DNA of 30,967 nt, from the IMG/VR virus record IMGVR_UViG_3300014491_000075, positions 1 to 30,967 of that record; one strand, given 5' to 3'. The stretch is from a virus. Under the pieces are notes generated by a model, which ran no database searches, had not been told where the DNA came from, and saw nothing but the letters and a program-made list of their open reading frames with translations. Within the stretch, counting starts at the first letter, position 1; the number at the start of each line of letters is the position of its first letter. This document shows positions 15,372 through 23,844 of this stretch, in pieces. Both the position numbers and the translations under genes were made by a program.

Positions 15372-18109
15372 GTTCTCCAATTGTTCAATTCGTATGGCAG
15401 ATCGCACCGGGGCTTGATCCATATATTACTCCTTGGACTACAGCGTTTCGAGTCCCACCAACTGTCGGCAATCGACTCGTTGCTGTTGCGAATGCGTTAG
15501 AGGGCGCACTCGTCAATGCAGCGGGTGGTTGGACATTAGAATGCAGTGCGCGGGTGGCGACCGGAGATAGTTACAGCACATGTGCAGTGTCGAAGATCGT
15601 GACGGCGGCAGACGCGCAAAGTAACTTGATTCAACCGTTCGTGATGGATATTTATGGTTATGTCATCAGCGTGTGGGAAGTTGCAGGCGGTGGTGCGGTT
15701 ATCGGTGCGCAGACGGTTGTCGATGAAGTAGGACTGTCATATTCTGATGCCGCGATAACGGCGAGCAGCGCATGTGTAGCGTTATCAATTGGAACAACCA
15801 ATGCTGCTCCACTAACGCTTGATATTACTGATACGTGGATCACTGATTCAAATGTCCCGCGCAATGCATCGTTTGATGGTGTTGCGTATGTGTGTGCTGC
15901 TCATTATCAATATGCGAGCGGCGCGAGTGTATCACGTACGGTAACATACAATGAATCCGGCAAGATGTCGTCAACGCTTATTCTTGTGTCAGGGACGTTC
16001 ACGCCGGAAATCTATACACCAGTTATTCATGGAGTTGGGATCACGCCTTCGGCATCGGTCCCACAAGCGTTGCCCGAACAAGTAAACACATACAAGATTA
16101 TCATTTACGATCATTATGGGCATATCGTGGACTTACCGCAGGATATTCAGTCGTTCAGCTTCGAGGACGTTGTGAACGGCGGAAGCGGTGCAGGATCGTT
16201 CTTCGTCAAGCGGCAGTATGTCGATCAGGGTTGGCTAGATTATCAATATCGTGTGCAACTCTATCTTAATGGGTCAACATACCCTTGGTACGACGGGCGG
16301 ATTGTTGAGTTTGACCCACAGCAGTTTACAACGAATGATGAAGAAGGCATCACGGTAGTCTGCGAGGGATGGAGTACGCAGCTTGCTTATGCAATTGTGT
16401 CTGAGGTGTATACACCGACTACAGTTGGAACAACTGATGCGACACAAACGGTGCCGTTCATTCCGGCTGGTGCAACCAGTGTCGCAGGCGGAGTTCTCGA
16501 CGCTGATGTGTATCTGAATCACATTCTCAGCACGTATGTAGATAATGCATCATTTCGGGCGTCAGTATGTCCATCGTTACCCATAATTCTTGATGCACTA
16601 AGTTTTGATGGCACAAATTTAGATAGTGTTATTGACCAGATCGTGAAGCAGGTTCTTGCTGACAGCACGTACTTGTACGAGTGGTGGGTTCGTGGTTCTA
16701 ATGACGGCGGTTTGCCGGGTATTGTCATTCAACCGCAGCAGCTTCCGCCGACTACTGGTACGTCTGCTTCATACTTTGCACCGCCATCAACGGTCGGGCC
16801 ATTGCGCGGATCAAAGCAAACGAATCTGATTGTCGAGTTCAAGAACTCAACGATCTATGAGGACATGAGTCAGAACGTATCACGCGGCTTATATAACATG
16901 ATCGCGTTGTACGGCGGCGTCGTCAACAATGTGCAGATTTATGGTTCCTTCAAAGATTCCGTATCGATGGCGTGCTACGGAACGCGGCAACAAAAGGTAA
17001 CGAACTCAAATCTGATGTCATCGCAAACGTTGGCAACCTACGCGGCAGCGTACCTACTGCAAAACGGCTATCCGCAACCGCAGGGCAGTTTCAAAAAGGT
17101 CTATATTGACGACTTTGCACGTGCTGGTCAGTGGTTTCAAATCCTAGAGGGCGGGGTTGGTCAAGGTGCGTCTGCGTACGATGGAAGGATGTATACAAGC
17201 GCGTATATCGGTGTGCCGCAAGCAGAGGGCTCATCAGTCACAACGGGTGCAAATGCGCCGTCAGAGTTATCGGGCGGCGGGACATTTACTCGCCCAGCTT
17301 ACGGGTTTGTTCCTGACGATCAGATGTTCACTACAGCGGCAGCGAGCAGTAAGCCGTGCCGCGCAATTCGAGTTCTCGTCACGATGCAAGAACAGACACA
17401 TCGCATTGAGCAACAGGTGTTCACTACAGCACCGCGTCCGTTCATTGATCATATCTTCTATGGTGCAATCAATTACACGCTTAATAGTCTTGCGAGTGCA
17501 GCCGGTGCGCAAAACCCGGCGCAACTGCTGAGCTACTTCATAACTGATGGAGCACCATCGATTGCACCTACTACTGGTGCAACATCATCGAACCTCATTC
17601 CCGATCCGTTGTTTAATAAGGGCACGGTTTGGGATACAAACGGCCACTCGAATAATTCATACAGTACGGTATGGTCATTTGGGTTGATTGACAATATCTC
17701 GTTTTGGATTCAGAACATTGGTACGGCTGCTGCGCCTATTGGTCAGCTACAGCTTGGAGGTGCATACGGCGGTCAAAGCTTAAACTGCACGGCACTCTCG
17801 AAAGCGTTCGCGTACGATCCTGGTACATATACGCTTTCATTCACAGTCAATCGCGCAACCGCAGATGGATTAAGTCCGTCATGGTCACTTGTAAAAGATA
17901 GAGGACAAGGTATATGGGCGTCAGCTTATGGTTCCGCTGATATAATTGCTGGCACGACGGCTATCGCAACGGTCGGTGCAACACACACGGTAACATTGAC
18001 ATGGACAAACACTGGTGTAGTGCCGTTGATTGCGCATGTGTTTTTTCAAAGTAACGGCGTACGGTTTATGACAACAGGAAATCCCGTCCTGGCGTTCACA
18101 GCATCATGA
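15368..18109 (+). CDS. tail tip protein, Tal-like / gp37-like, with a possible C-terminal binding domain
   Basis: This 913-residue protein overlaps the Dit-like gene by ATGA. Residues about 1-215 form a beta-sandwich-like domain (PTVGNRLVAVANAL, GGWTLECSARVATG, GYVISVWEVAGGG). Residues about 240-680 hold the likely tail-hub core: YKIIIYDHYGHIVDLPQDIQ, YRVQLYLNGSTYPWYDGRIV and EEGITVVCEGWSTQLAY. This resembles the ring-forming part of Tal or gp37-type minor tail proteins, which close the tube. The last 170 residues (SSNLIPDPLFNKGTVWD, then GTYTLSFTVNRAT) start like the carbohydrate-binding jelly-roll modules often found in phage adhesins (NLI.DP.F). Receptor binding is therefore plausible but inferred. 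No protease motif was seen. Confidence 0.7.
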   Translation: MSSPIVQFVWQIAPGLDPYITPWTTAFRVPPTVGNRLVAVANALEGALVNAAGGWTLECSARVATGDSYSTCAVSKIVTAADAQSNLIQPFVMDIYGYVISVWEVAGGGAVIGAQTVVDEVGLSYSDAAITASSACVALSIGTTNAAPLTLDITDTWITDSNVPRNASFDGVAYVCAAHYQYASGASVSRTVTYNESGKMSSTLILVSGTFTPEIYTPVIHGVGITPSASVPQALPEQVNTYKIIIYDHYGHIVDLPQDIQSFSFEDVVNGGSGAGSFFVKRQYVDQGWLDYQYRVQLYLNGSTYPWYDGRIVEFDPQQFTTNDEEGITVVCEGWSTQLAYAIVSEVYTPTTVGTTDATQTVPFIPAGATSVAGGVLDADVYLNHILSTYVDNASFRASVCPSLPIILDALSFDGTNLDSVIDQIVKQVLADSTYLYEWWVRGSNDGGLPGIVIQPQQLPPTTGTSASYFAPPSTVGPLRGSKQTNLIVEFKNSTIYEDMSQNVSRGLYNMIALYGGVVNNVQIYGSFKDSVSMACYGTRQQKVTNSNLMSSQTLATYAAAYLLQNGYPQPQGSFKKVYIDDFARAGQWFQILEGGVGQGASAYDGRMYTSAYIGVPQAEGSSVTTGANAPSELSGGGTFTRPAYGFVPDDQMFTTAAASSKPCRAIRVLVTMQEQTHRIEQQVFTTAPRPFIDHIFYGAINYTLNSLASAAGAQNPAQLLSYFITDGAPSIAPTTGATSSNLIPDPLFNKGTVWDTNGHSNNSYSTVWSFGLIDNISFWIQNIGTAAAPIGQLQLGGAYGGQSLNCTALSKAFAYDPGTYTLSFTVNRATADGLSPSWSLVKDRGQGIWASAYGSADIIAGTTAIATVGATHTVTLTWTNTGVVPLIAHVFFQSNGVRFMTTGNPVLAFTAS

Positions 18110-19161
18110 GCGCGCCCATTGTTCGCTACGGTGCGATGACAGGATATTTCGGTGTCTATGGGATGGCGACATATACACCACCAAGCACTTATACATTTCA
18201 AGGTGTCACCTACAATGGACTTCCACTGATCGATATTGGACTTGCACAGTTGTACGCTGCCGACACGACGCTGAGTGAAACTGGTCAAGGTGATGGCTCT
18301 TACACGGTGACGTTTGCTTGGAACGAACAAGCAGTATACGGTCCTGGCAATCCGCAATTCGACGGCGACACGGAAACGGTAGTTGGCCCAGCACTTCACG
18401 TATGCAAGCGAACGAAGAATAATGCAATCGCTTCGCCGTACGATCCGCGTGTGCATAAGCTGACGGAGTATCTTGTCGTCAATGGTTTAATCACTGGTCA
18501 GCGTGATGTGCGTATCATGGGCGCATCAAATTCCGATCTAACATCGACGGCATCGACGACGGCAACGGGTAATTCCACAGCATCTAACGTCACATCAGTT
18601 GGTGCAACGGCACCGCTTGCGAGCAGTGGCGGATTGACTCCGGTCATTTCCATTGCCTCTCCGATTCCGGTTGCGGACGGCGGTACGGGGACTGCAACTC
18701 CGGCGCTTGTTGCAGGGACCGGGATCACGATTGCAGGTGTGTGGCCCGACAACATGATCAGTTCGACGGGGTCGGGTGTTTCGGCAGTCACCGCAAGCGC
18801 GCCGCTCTCAAGCACGGGCGGCGGAACGCCAAACATCTCTCTTTCGATCCCACTGCCGATAGCTGATGGTGGCACCGGCACAGCAACACCAGCACTCGTA
18901 GCTGGGACCGGAATCACGCTGTCAGGTGCATGGCCCGACACGACGATTAGTGCATCAGCATCTGGCAGTACAACGCTTGGTACTCTCACCGATATTGATT
19001 TCACGACCCTTGGGCCGGGAAAAGTGCTTGCGGCTGTTGCGAGTAGCGGTAAGCCGTATTCATTCATCGCACTGACAGCAGCGAACATCAGCCTCGGTTT
19101 GACTGCTGAAGATGGAACACAGCTTACGGCAGAATCCGGTCTGCTTCTTTACTCGAACTAA
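18106..19161 (+). CDS. tail fibre-type protein with two GGTG repeats
   Basis: This 351-residue protein overlaps the tip gene by ATGA. The first 140 residues are a probable attachment domain with strand and aromatic-rich sequence (YTFQGVTYNGLPLIDIGLA, SYTVTFAWNEQAVYG). A Ser/Thr-rich linker follows. Then come two copies of a roughly 60-residue unit (about 164-220 and 226-284) containing APL.S.GG.TP.ISI and ADGGTGTATPALVAGTGIT, a repeat known from many phage fibres, where it forms trimeric beta structure. The C-terminus (TAEDGTQLTAESGLLLYSN) is short. A receptor-contacting or fibre-shaft role is likely from the repeat family. Confidence 0.75.
   Translation: MSAPIVRYGAMTGYFGVYGMATYTPPSTYTFQGVTYNGLPLIDIGLAQLYAADTTLSETGQGDGSYTVTFAWNEQAVYGPGNPQFDGDTETVVGPALHVCKRTKNNAIASPYDPRVHKLTEYLVVNGLITGQRDVRIMGASNSDLTSTASTTATGNSTASNVTSVGATAPLASSGGLTPVISIASPIPVADGGTGTATPALVAGTGITIAGVWPDNMISSTGSGVSAVTASAPLSSTGGGTPNISLSIPLPIADGGTGTATPALVAGTGITLSGAWPDTTISASASGSTTLGTLTDIDFTTLGPGKVLAAVASSGKPYSFIALTAANISLGLTAEDGTQLTAESGLLLYSN
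18595..18960 (+). repeat. two tandem imperfect repeats in the fibre gene
   Basis: Two units about 63 codons apart each encode APL(A/S)S(S/T)GG.TP.IS followed by (V/I)ADGGTGTATPALVAGTGIT and .WPD..IS. Protein identity is high, but the DNA has many silent differences, consistent with an old duplication kept by selection on the protein. Confidence 0.9.
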
Positions 19162-19173
19162 GAAAGAACATGC

Positions 19174-20055
19174 ATGGCAACCGAAGCTATCTCTGGACTC
19201 CCGACAGCAAGTTCCGTCAGCGGCAGCGACATTGCTGTAATCAATCAATCAGGTACGACTAAGACAGCGGCATTATCATTGATTGCCGGGTTGGCAACAG
19301 GCGGCGGTAGCGGAGGTATTACAGCAGCGGCAGGTGTGCCGCGTGGAGCGGGAACAGTTGGGCAGTTCGCTGCATCGTCCGATGGCGTTCCCGGTGCGTT
19401 GCTATTCGGTTATGTCACAAGCGGAGTGTTTCCCATACCGATAAATTGGGGTGTGTATGCCCTTGGTCTTGCGGCGGCAGGCGTTGCGACTGTCCCGATG
19501 ATGCGCGGAACCACGTCCGGCTCACTACTGATTTCGTTTCTCACGCAGACATCAACAATTCAAGCAACGTTGAATACCGGGTGGACTTCGATCTATCTTA
19601 ACAACGGCCCGACGCCGGTCATCGAAGCAGCTTGGGCGTGGGCAGTAGGCGGTGCGGCCGATACAAAGCCATACACACTAACATCAACGGAACCGGGATG
19701 TATTACCATTCTCGAAATTGCAAATGCGAATACATCGTCGCCGATTGCGTCAAGCTATAACGGTAACGAAGGCAATACGTTTGCACCTAGCGCAAATCAG
19801 TTAGTTGTCGCGTGCGTGTCGATGCTTTATCCAACGCCGCTTGCTACTCCGCCTGGGTGGATGAAAACGCAAATGGTCAATGCTAAGACGATAAACTCTT
19901 CTCAGCAACTTATAGCGGCGCCGTTTGTTGTTCCACTCATTGCAGCAAATACTAATGACGTGGCTACATTCGGACCAACCCTTAATCTGACAACCGGGTT
20001 TGTGGCAATCGCGCCCGGTTCGGCGACGGAAAACTATTGGGCACCAATTGGATAA
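19174..20055 (+). CDS. second tail fibre or tip-adhesin protein
   Basis: This 293-residue protein starts at ATG 19174 after AAGAAAG. The opening (MATEAISGLPTASSVSGSDI, then INQSGTTKTAALSLIAGL) is a sequence type common at the start of phage fibre and spike proteins, probably an attachment segment. A glycine-rich hinge (GGGSGG, about residues 48-53) follows, then a beta-type domain from about 110 on with GWTSIYLNN, PVIEAAWAWAVGGAAD and PGCITILEIANANTSSPI. That domain resembles in layout the first domain of the Tal-like protein at 15368. A host-binding role is inferred. No enzymatic motif is seen. Confidence 0.65.
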   Translation: MATEAISGLPTASSVSGSDIAVINQSGTTKTAALSLIAGLATGGGSGGITAAAGVPRGAGTVGQFAASSDGVPGALLFGYVTSGVFPIPINWGVYALGLAAAGVATVPMMRGTTSGSLLISFLTQTSTIQATLNTGWTSIYLNNGPTPVIEAAWAWAVGGAADTKPYTLTSTEPGCITILEIANANTSSPIASSYNGNEGNTFAPSANQLVVACVSMLYPTPLATPPGWMKTQMVNAKTINSSQQLIAAPFVVPLIAANTNDVATFGPTLNLTTGFVAIAPGSATENYWAPIG

Positions 20056-20067
20056 TAAGGAGACATC

Positions 20068-20358
20068 ATGGCAAGACTGCGGCGGCGATTCACAATCATT
20101 GATCACGAGGACGCAAACTGCGTGGAGGTTGGCAAAGCATATGTGCTCAGCCCAGCAAAGAATCCGGCCGATCTTGCGGCGCTTCATACGCTTGCGGAGA
20201 ACGTTGAACCGGAACTCGCAGCAGACATACGTGCGCACATTGCTGAAATCGAATCGTTTCCGCACCGGCAACTCGGCAGCTACGGTGCGAAATGTTTACC
20301 TCACGTTACACATCCAAAAGTAGTCGAGTTTGCACAGAACCGATTGAAGGGAACATAA
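20068..20358 (+). CDS. small protein of unknown function before the endolysin
   Basis: This 96-residue protein has an excellent ribosome binding site (AAGGAG, 20057-20062) and a start at ATG 20068. The N-terminus is very basic (MARLRRRF). The rest is charged and helical (DLAALHTLAENVEPELAADIRAHIAEIE). No membrane span or motif is visible. The next gene starts at its stop (TAATG), so it is coupled to the endolysin gene. It could be a lysis accessory or fibre-assembly factor. I cannot tell which. Confidence 0.7.
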   Translation: MARLRRRFTIIDHEDANCVEVGKAYVLSPAKNPADLAALHTLAENVEPELAADIRAHIAEIESFPHRQLGSYGAKCLPHVTHPKVVEFAQNRLKGT

Positions 20359-20792
20359 TGCAACACATCAACGACGCAGGATTATCATTGATCGAATCAT
20401 TCGAGGGTGAAAGACTACGTGCTTACCCGGACCCTGGAACTGGTTCTGATCCTTGGACGATAGGGTTCGGACACACTGCACAAGTGCATCCGGGCGAGAT
20501 CATCACCCATGCCCAAGCAATTGCATTTCTCAAAAGTGATGTTGCGAATGCCGAGAATGCAGTCAGCAACGCATGTAAAGTAACGCTGACGCCGAATCAG
20601 TTCAGTGCGTTGGTATCGTTCGAGTACAACACCGGTGCGTTTCAGAACGGTGCGCCAATTGTGAAGTGCATCAACGCGAAAGATTGGCACGGCGCGATGA
20701 CGCATTTGAATCTGTACGTCTTTCCACCGGCTGCAACGCCAGGGCTTACACGTCGGCGTGCAGCAGAGACAAAGCTGTTTAACACACCATGA
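20358..20792 (+). CDS. endolysin, T4-type lysozyme (GH24)
   Basis: This 144-residue enzyme should cut the glycan strands of host peptidoglycan to release progeny. ATG 20358 overlaps the preceding TAA and has GAAGGGAA upstream. An in-frame ATG at 20292 would overlap the previous gene and lacks support. The T4-lysozyme catalytic triad can be read: E16 in FEGERLRAY, D25 in YPDPG and T34 in WTIGFGHT. The helical second lobe includes LTPNQFSALVSFEYNTGAF, and the C-terminus has the GLTRRRAAETKLF signature of this family. There is no signal peptide or N-terminal anchor, so it should need a holin to reach the wall. Confidence 0.92.
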   Translation: MQHINDAGLSLIESFEGERLRAYPDPGTGSDPWTIGFGHTAQVHPGEIITHAQAIAFLKSDVANAENAVSNACKVTLTPNQFSALVSFEYNTGAFQNGAPIVKCINAKDWHGAMTHLNLYVFPPAATPGLTRRRAAETKLFNTP

Positions 20793-21121
20793 ACGTTCCG
20801 GCAAATTGGTTCCAGGATGGGCAGCATTTACTAGTGCTTGGTGGCGGAGTGATTATCTTCGCCGGTCAAGCGGTTCAGTTTTGGCGGCAGAACGTCGGCA
20901 ACGAACGGGTGCGCGAACTGCACAACATCGTGCAGTCGAACGACAAGGAAATCTTGGGCGAATTGTCAGCCGCGCAAAGGTCGCTTGATAAGGTCGTGAC
21001 CGCTATCGTTGGCCGCGTAGATCGACGCAAAAGCCCGCCGGGGAAGCCGCCGATATGGGCTAACGGGGGCGCAGGAAGGCGCGCTGGCGATGCAGGGGGA
21101 CCACCCCCTGCACCGGCTTAG
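20789..21121 (+). CDS. candidate holin or lysis-associated single-span membrane protein
   Basis: This 110-residue protein overlaps the endolysin gene by ATGA. One membrane span lies near the N-terminus (about 14-33, LLVLGGGVIIFAGQAVQFW). A charged, probably coiled-coil segment follows (NVGNERVRELHNIVQSNDKEILGELSAAQRSLDKVV), and then a basic, Gly/Pro-rich tail ending in PPPAPA. Position after the lysozyme suggests a holin with one span, or a spanin-like partner. No lipobox cysteine is present, so an o-spanin is unlikely. The gene's last codons contain a GC-rich hairpin, and its stop overlaps the stop of the converging reverse gene. Confidence 0.6.
   Translation: MNVPANWFQDGQHLLVLGGGVIIFAGQAVQFWRQNVGNERVRELHNIVQSNDKEILGELSAAQRSLDKVVTAIVGRVDRRKSPPGKPPIWANGGAGRRAGDAGGPPPAPA
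21091..21112. other. GC-rich hairpin at the converging ends of two operons
   Basis: TGCAGGGGG (21091-21099) pairs perfectly with CCCCCTGCA (21104-21112) around an ACCA loop. It lies in the last codons of the candidate holin gene, just before the overlapping stops of the forward and reverse operons (21118-21121). No T-run follows on either strand, so it may be a pause or RNA 3'-end stabiliser rather than a standard terminator. Confidence 0.6.
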
Positions 21122-21570
21122 CTGTCGTCTGTGCCGTCCTTCGTCAGTGTCAGCGACACATACTCGACTTGCGCGCCTTTGAGTGTCGCGGCAAATTCAT
21201 CGAGCGTGATGTCACCGCGCTCGATCATCGCTGCAACGTATGTATGATCCGGCGCACGAGTGTAGGCAGCAAGTGGCGCTGATTTGCTGTCGAGCAGCAC
21301 GAGCAGCTTACCGTCGTCGGGTTTGCGGCGATCCTGTTTGATGCGGCGCGCTACATAATGATAGCCGCTGCCTTCATCGAGCGTAAACGACTTCGCATCA
21401 ACATCGGTCGGTATGATCATGTTGAGCTTTTTCTTTAATGCGGCCTTGTCTTTCTCTAATTGCTTTTCAAGAGCTTGAAGACGCGCATATTCGCGAACGA
21501 TCTCGATTGGATCGTTCACATAGTCTTTCTGCCGTAACTTTGCGAAGGTTCGTTTCTCTGAAGCGTTCAT
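21118..21570 (-). CDS. coiled-coil protein of unknown function
   Basis: This is the last gene of the reverse operon, about 150 residues. The start is placed at the complement of 21568-21570 (MNASEKRTF), which has AAGGATG upstream and overlaps the previous stop as ATGA. A longer frame to 21630 lacks this support. Residues about 25-50 form a charged helix likely to be a coiled coil (ARLQALEKQLEKDKAALKKK). The rest is mixed alpha/beta (YHYVARRIKQDRRKPDDGKL, AAMIERGDITLDEFAATLKG). No catalytic motif is seen. Being co-translated with a helix-turn-helix protein and an SNF2 helicase suggests a role in DNA replication, recombination or regulation, by context only. Confidence 0.7.
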   Translation of the reverse strand: MNASEKRTFAKLRQKDYVNDPIEIVREYARLQALEKQLEKDKAALKKKLNMIIPTDVDAKSFTLDEGSGYHYVARRIKQDRRKPDDGKLLVLLDSKSAPLAAYTRAPDHTYVAAMIERGDITLDEFAATLKGAQVEYVSLTLTKDGTDDS

Positions 21571-21827
21571 GATAGCATCCTTTTCTGTCGTCCAATCAAA
21601 CGGCGGCGCTTCGCAGCGAAGTCGCCCCAATGTGCGTTGTCGATTATCACTTTGATCTGTCGTGCTTCTTCGAGTGTGAATCGGCGAGTTGTTTTGACAC
21701 CGAACTTAATCCGATGGCGCGGTTCCGGTAGCGTTCCTTCACTGAAATGCTTACGCATGACTTGTGGATGACGACCAACGAAGTCCGCGAGTTGATTCAT
21801 ATCGAGCAGCCGTATGTTGTCGCTCAC
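21567..21827 (-). CDS. small helix-turn-helix protein, excisionase/MerR-like
   Basis: This 86-residue protein reads LLDMNQLADFVGRHPQVMRKHFSEGTLPEPRHRI, then RRFTLEEARQIKVII. The pattern is a helix-turn-helix, then a short wing with proline and basic residues, then the LEEA helix, as in MerR-type and excisionase-like small DNA-binding proteins. The C-terminus is strongly basic (AAKRRRLIGRQKRM). It overlaps genes on both sides by ATGA, so it is made together with the SNF2 helicase. It may be a regulator or a DNA-targeting partner. No integrase is seen here, so a role in excision is not supported. Confidence 0.7.
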   Translation of the reverse strand: MSDNIRLLDMNQLADFVGRHPQVMRKHFSEGTLPEPRHRIKFGVKTTRRFTLEEARQIKVIIDNAHWGDFAAKRRRLIGRQKRMLS

Positions 21828-23569
21828 TGTGCCTGCGCTTTCTGTGTCAAATTGTCCGCGTGAAGCTCCTTCTTGTCGAGTACCTTCTCAATGCCGTGGT
21901 CGATAGTAAACTCGCCGTCAGGATGTTTCGCTGTCGGCGGTAACATAGCGAGCAGCGTATACACATTGATGCCGGTGTGCGCCTCTGAACCGATCCTGCG
22001 GGCACGAGCTTCAAACTGATCGACGTACGCCTGTGACCATTCTTTGTCGATGTGGATGATCGCAGACGCGGCGGTAAGGTTGATTGCTTCCCGACAAGCA
22101 GCAACACTTGCAATCAGAACGCTGCACTCGGGATCGCTTTGGAACCGCGCAATTGCCTTGTCGCGATCCGACATTTTCATTGTGCCAGTGACTACAACCG
22201 GATCAAAACCTCCAAGCTCGCGTTGAAGCTCGCTGATCACTTCGAGAAATTGGGTACCAATCAGAACTTTCTTGCCGCTGGCTACAAGGTCTTCGACCAA
22301 GCTCAGTGCTGTCGCCGTCTTTGATGACACATAGTCGCGTTCGAGGAATTGCGCGATGCTTGACGTTATCTGTTTGAGCCGCATGACGACGGTCTGCTTG
22401 TCGATCCGTTCGCCATCCTCATCAACGAGCGTGTCGAGATAGAGCAATGACTGCTTCTCAGCAGCACGATAGCGCAGCGTTTCTTCGGGGTTGAGCATCA
22501 CTTCAACATTAGTGCGAATGAACGGCGGCAGTCCCGGCATTTCCTCGTCTTTAACACGCCGGATCATGGAATTACCAATCATACCGCGCAGTTTCACGAG
22601 GCCGTCCGGTTTGTAGCCAACCACCATCTTGAGTCGCTTTACTCCACCGGGCGAGTACGTGATCGTCTTTAACGTTTGTTGCTCAAATGTCTTCCACGGT
22701 CGCCTGTCGATCTCAAGCCAATTCAGCACGTTCCATGAATCCTCTGCTGAGTTCACAATGAACGTTCCGGTCATTGCTGTTTTACGATTCGCTTGCAGTG
22801 CATGGATCGCGCTTGCCTGTCGCGCTTGATTATCATTCAGCGGCGTTGACTTCGCTAAGTGAGCTTCATCTAACACGATCCAATCCCAATGTCGGCGTCC
22901 GAGTTCGTCAATGTCGGCGCGCATGGTCTGCCATGACACAACGAAGTAGCGGAGTAAATGATTGGGATCGCTCGTGAGCAGCTTACGACGTTGCGCGACA
23001 GGTCCGCGAAGCAAATGAATGTCACACGGAATACTGAACATCTCAAGCTCGTTGCGCCAATTGCTAACGCTTGATGCTTTGGCGACAATCAACACGTTTC
23101 GCATGTTCGCGCAGCCATCTTGACGGCGACCTTCTTCGTGAACGTATGACACGGCGTCGATGAGTTGCTTGGACTTACCAAGGCCCATTTCATCGAGCAA
23201 GAGGGCATACTTGTGCTTGATCAGCCAAGACGTGCCGGTGGCTTGGTAGTCGGCGGCAGTGAGGCCGAGGAGCGTGTTCTGCTCGCCCCATGTCGGGCGC
23301 AGGGGCCGAAGGTCGCCCAGTACTTCCGTAGGCTTCGTATGCTCGAACGGATCGGCGGGAACGAGGTCGAGCAGCGTTGGGTCCTCGATCTTGATCGCGC
23401 CGGTACCCACAGCTAGGCAGAACGCGGGGAAGCCGTCACGGGGCACCATCCATCCCCCCGGCGCAAGGCGCGCACCAGGGACGCTCTTAGCGGCTGCTAT
23501 GAGCCACGGATCATGCCCGAATTGAAGCTGCACGGTATCGCCCTGGGCGACGGCAACGACACGACTCAT
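21824..23569 (-). CDS. SNF2-family DNA helicase/translocase
   Basis: This 581-residue protein is predicted to hydrolyse ATP to move on or remodel DNA. The superfamily 2 motifs are present: DEMGLGKS (126-133, Walker A), WIVLDEAHLAKS (230-241, DEAH box), AMTGTF (265-270, motif III) and QFEARARRIGS (about 518-528, motif VI with arginine fingers). VLIGTQFLEVISELQRELGG lies in the second RecA-like lobe. Residues 1-60 (LIAAAKSVPGARLAPGGWMV) look like the HARP-type fork-binding region of SMARCAL1-like enzymes, a weaker inference. Phage SNF2 proteins are usually linked to replication or recombination. It is coupled by ATGA to genes on both sides. Confidence 0.9.
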   Translation of the reverse strand: MSRVVAVAQGDTVQLQFGHDPWLIAAAKSVPGARLAPGGWMVPRDGFPAFCLAVGTGAIKIEDPTLLDLVPADPFEHTKPTEVLGDLRPLRPTWGEQNTLLGLTAADYQATGTSWLIKHKYALLLDEMGLGKSKQLIDAVSYVHEEGRRQDGCANMRNVLIVAKASSVSNWRNELEMFSIPCDIHLLRGPVAQRRKLLTSDPNHLLRYFVVSWQTMRADIDELGRRHWDWIVLDEAHLAKSTPLNDNQARQASAIHALQANRKTAMTGTFIVNSAEDSWNVLNWLEIDRRPWKTFEQQTLKTITYSPGGVKRLKMVVGYKPDGLVKLRGMIGNSMIRRVKDEEMPGLPPFIRTNVEVMLNPEETLRYRAAEKQSLLYLDTLVDEDGERIDKQTVVMRLKQITSSIAQFLERDYVSSKTATALSLVEDLVASGKKVLIGTQFLEVISELQRELGGFDPVVVTGTMKMSDRDKAIARFQSDPECSVLIASVAACREAINLTAASAIIHIDKEWSQAYVDQFEARARRIGSEAHTGINVYTLLAMLPPTAKHPDGEFTIDHGIEKVLDKKELHADNLTQKAQAQ

Positions 23570-23844
23570 AGGTTACCGAGTTCCCCGCTCGGCGCGAACT
23601 CTTTCCCACAGTATGAACACACTTCGTCTACGGAAATAGGCTCGTAATCGCACAAGCATCTCGGACTTTGAGGCTCCTGTTGACCTTCATTGCAGTCAGA
23701 CCCATGCCAAAGTCGCGAGCCGTTGGAGTGATAATGCCAGCGGGTTCCGCCAGCATATCTACGACACGTTATCGTCGGCTCGTTGTTCAACGGCTCAACC
23801 CCGGATCGACTCCACGAGCATGTTGTGAAAGGCAACAAGCTCAT
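23566..23844 (-). CDS. small cysteine-rich, possibly zinc-binding protein
   Basis: The C-terminal end is well supported because its stop overlaps the helicase ATG (ATGA). Two sets of cysteine/histidine motifs occur: CRRYAGGTRWHYHSNG followed by SRLWHGSDC, and CLCDYEPISVDEVCSYCGKE. These fit one or two zinc-binding sites. The start is unclear. ATG at 23844 gives 92 residues with a 50-base overlap into the upstream gene and no clear ribosome binding site. TTG at 23790 gives 74 residues, has GGGG upstream and starts 4 bases after the upstream stop. Function unknown; a nucleic-acid-binding accessory is a reasonable guess. Confidence 0.5.
   Translation of the reverse strand: MSLLPFTTCSWSRSGVEPLNNEPTITCRRYAGGTRWHYHSNGSRLWHGSDCNEGQQEPQSPRCLCDYEPISVDEVCSYCGKEFAPSGELGNL

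Noticed and set aside
18498-19088. 196-codon reverse open frame opposite the fibre repeats
   Set aside because: It mirrors the repeat in the forward fibre gene; the repeated hydrophobic stretches are antisense of the GGTG units.
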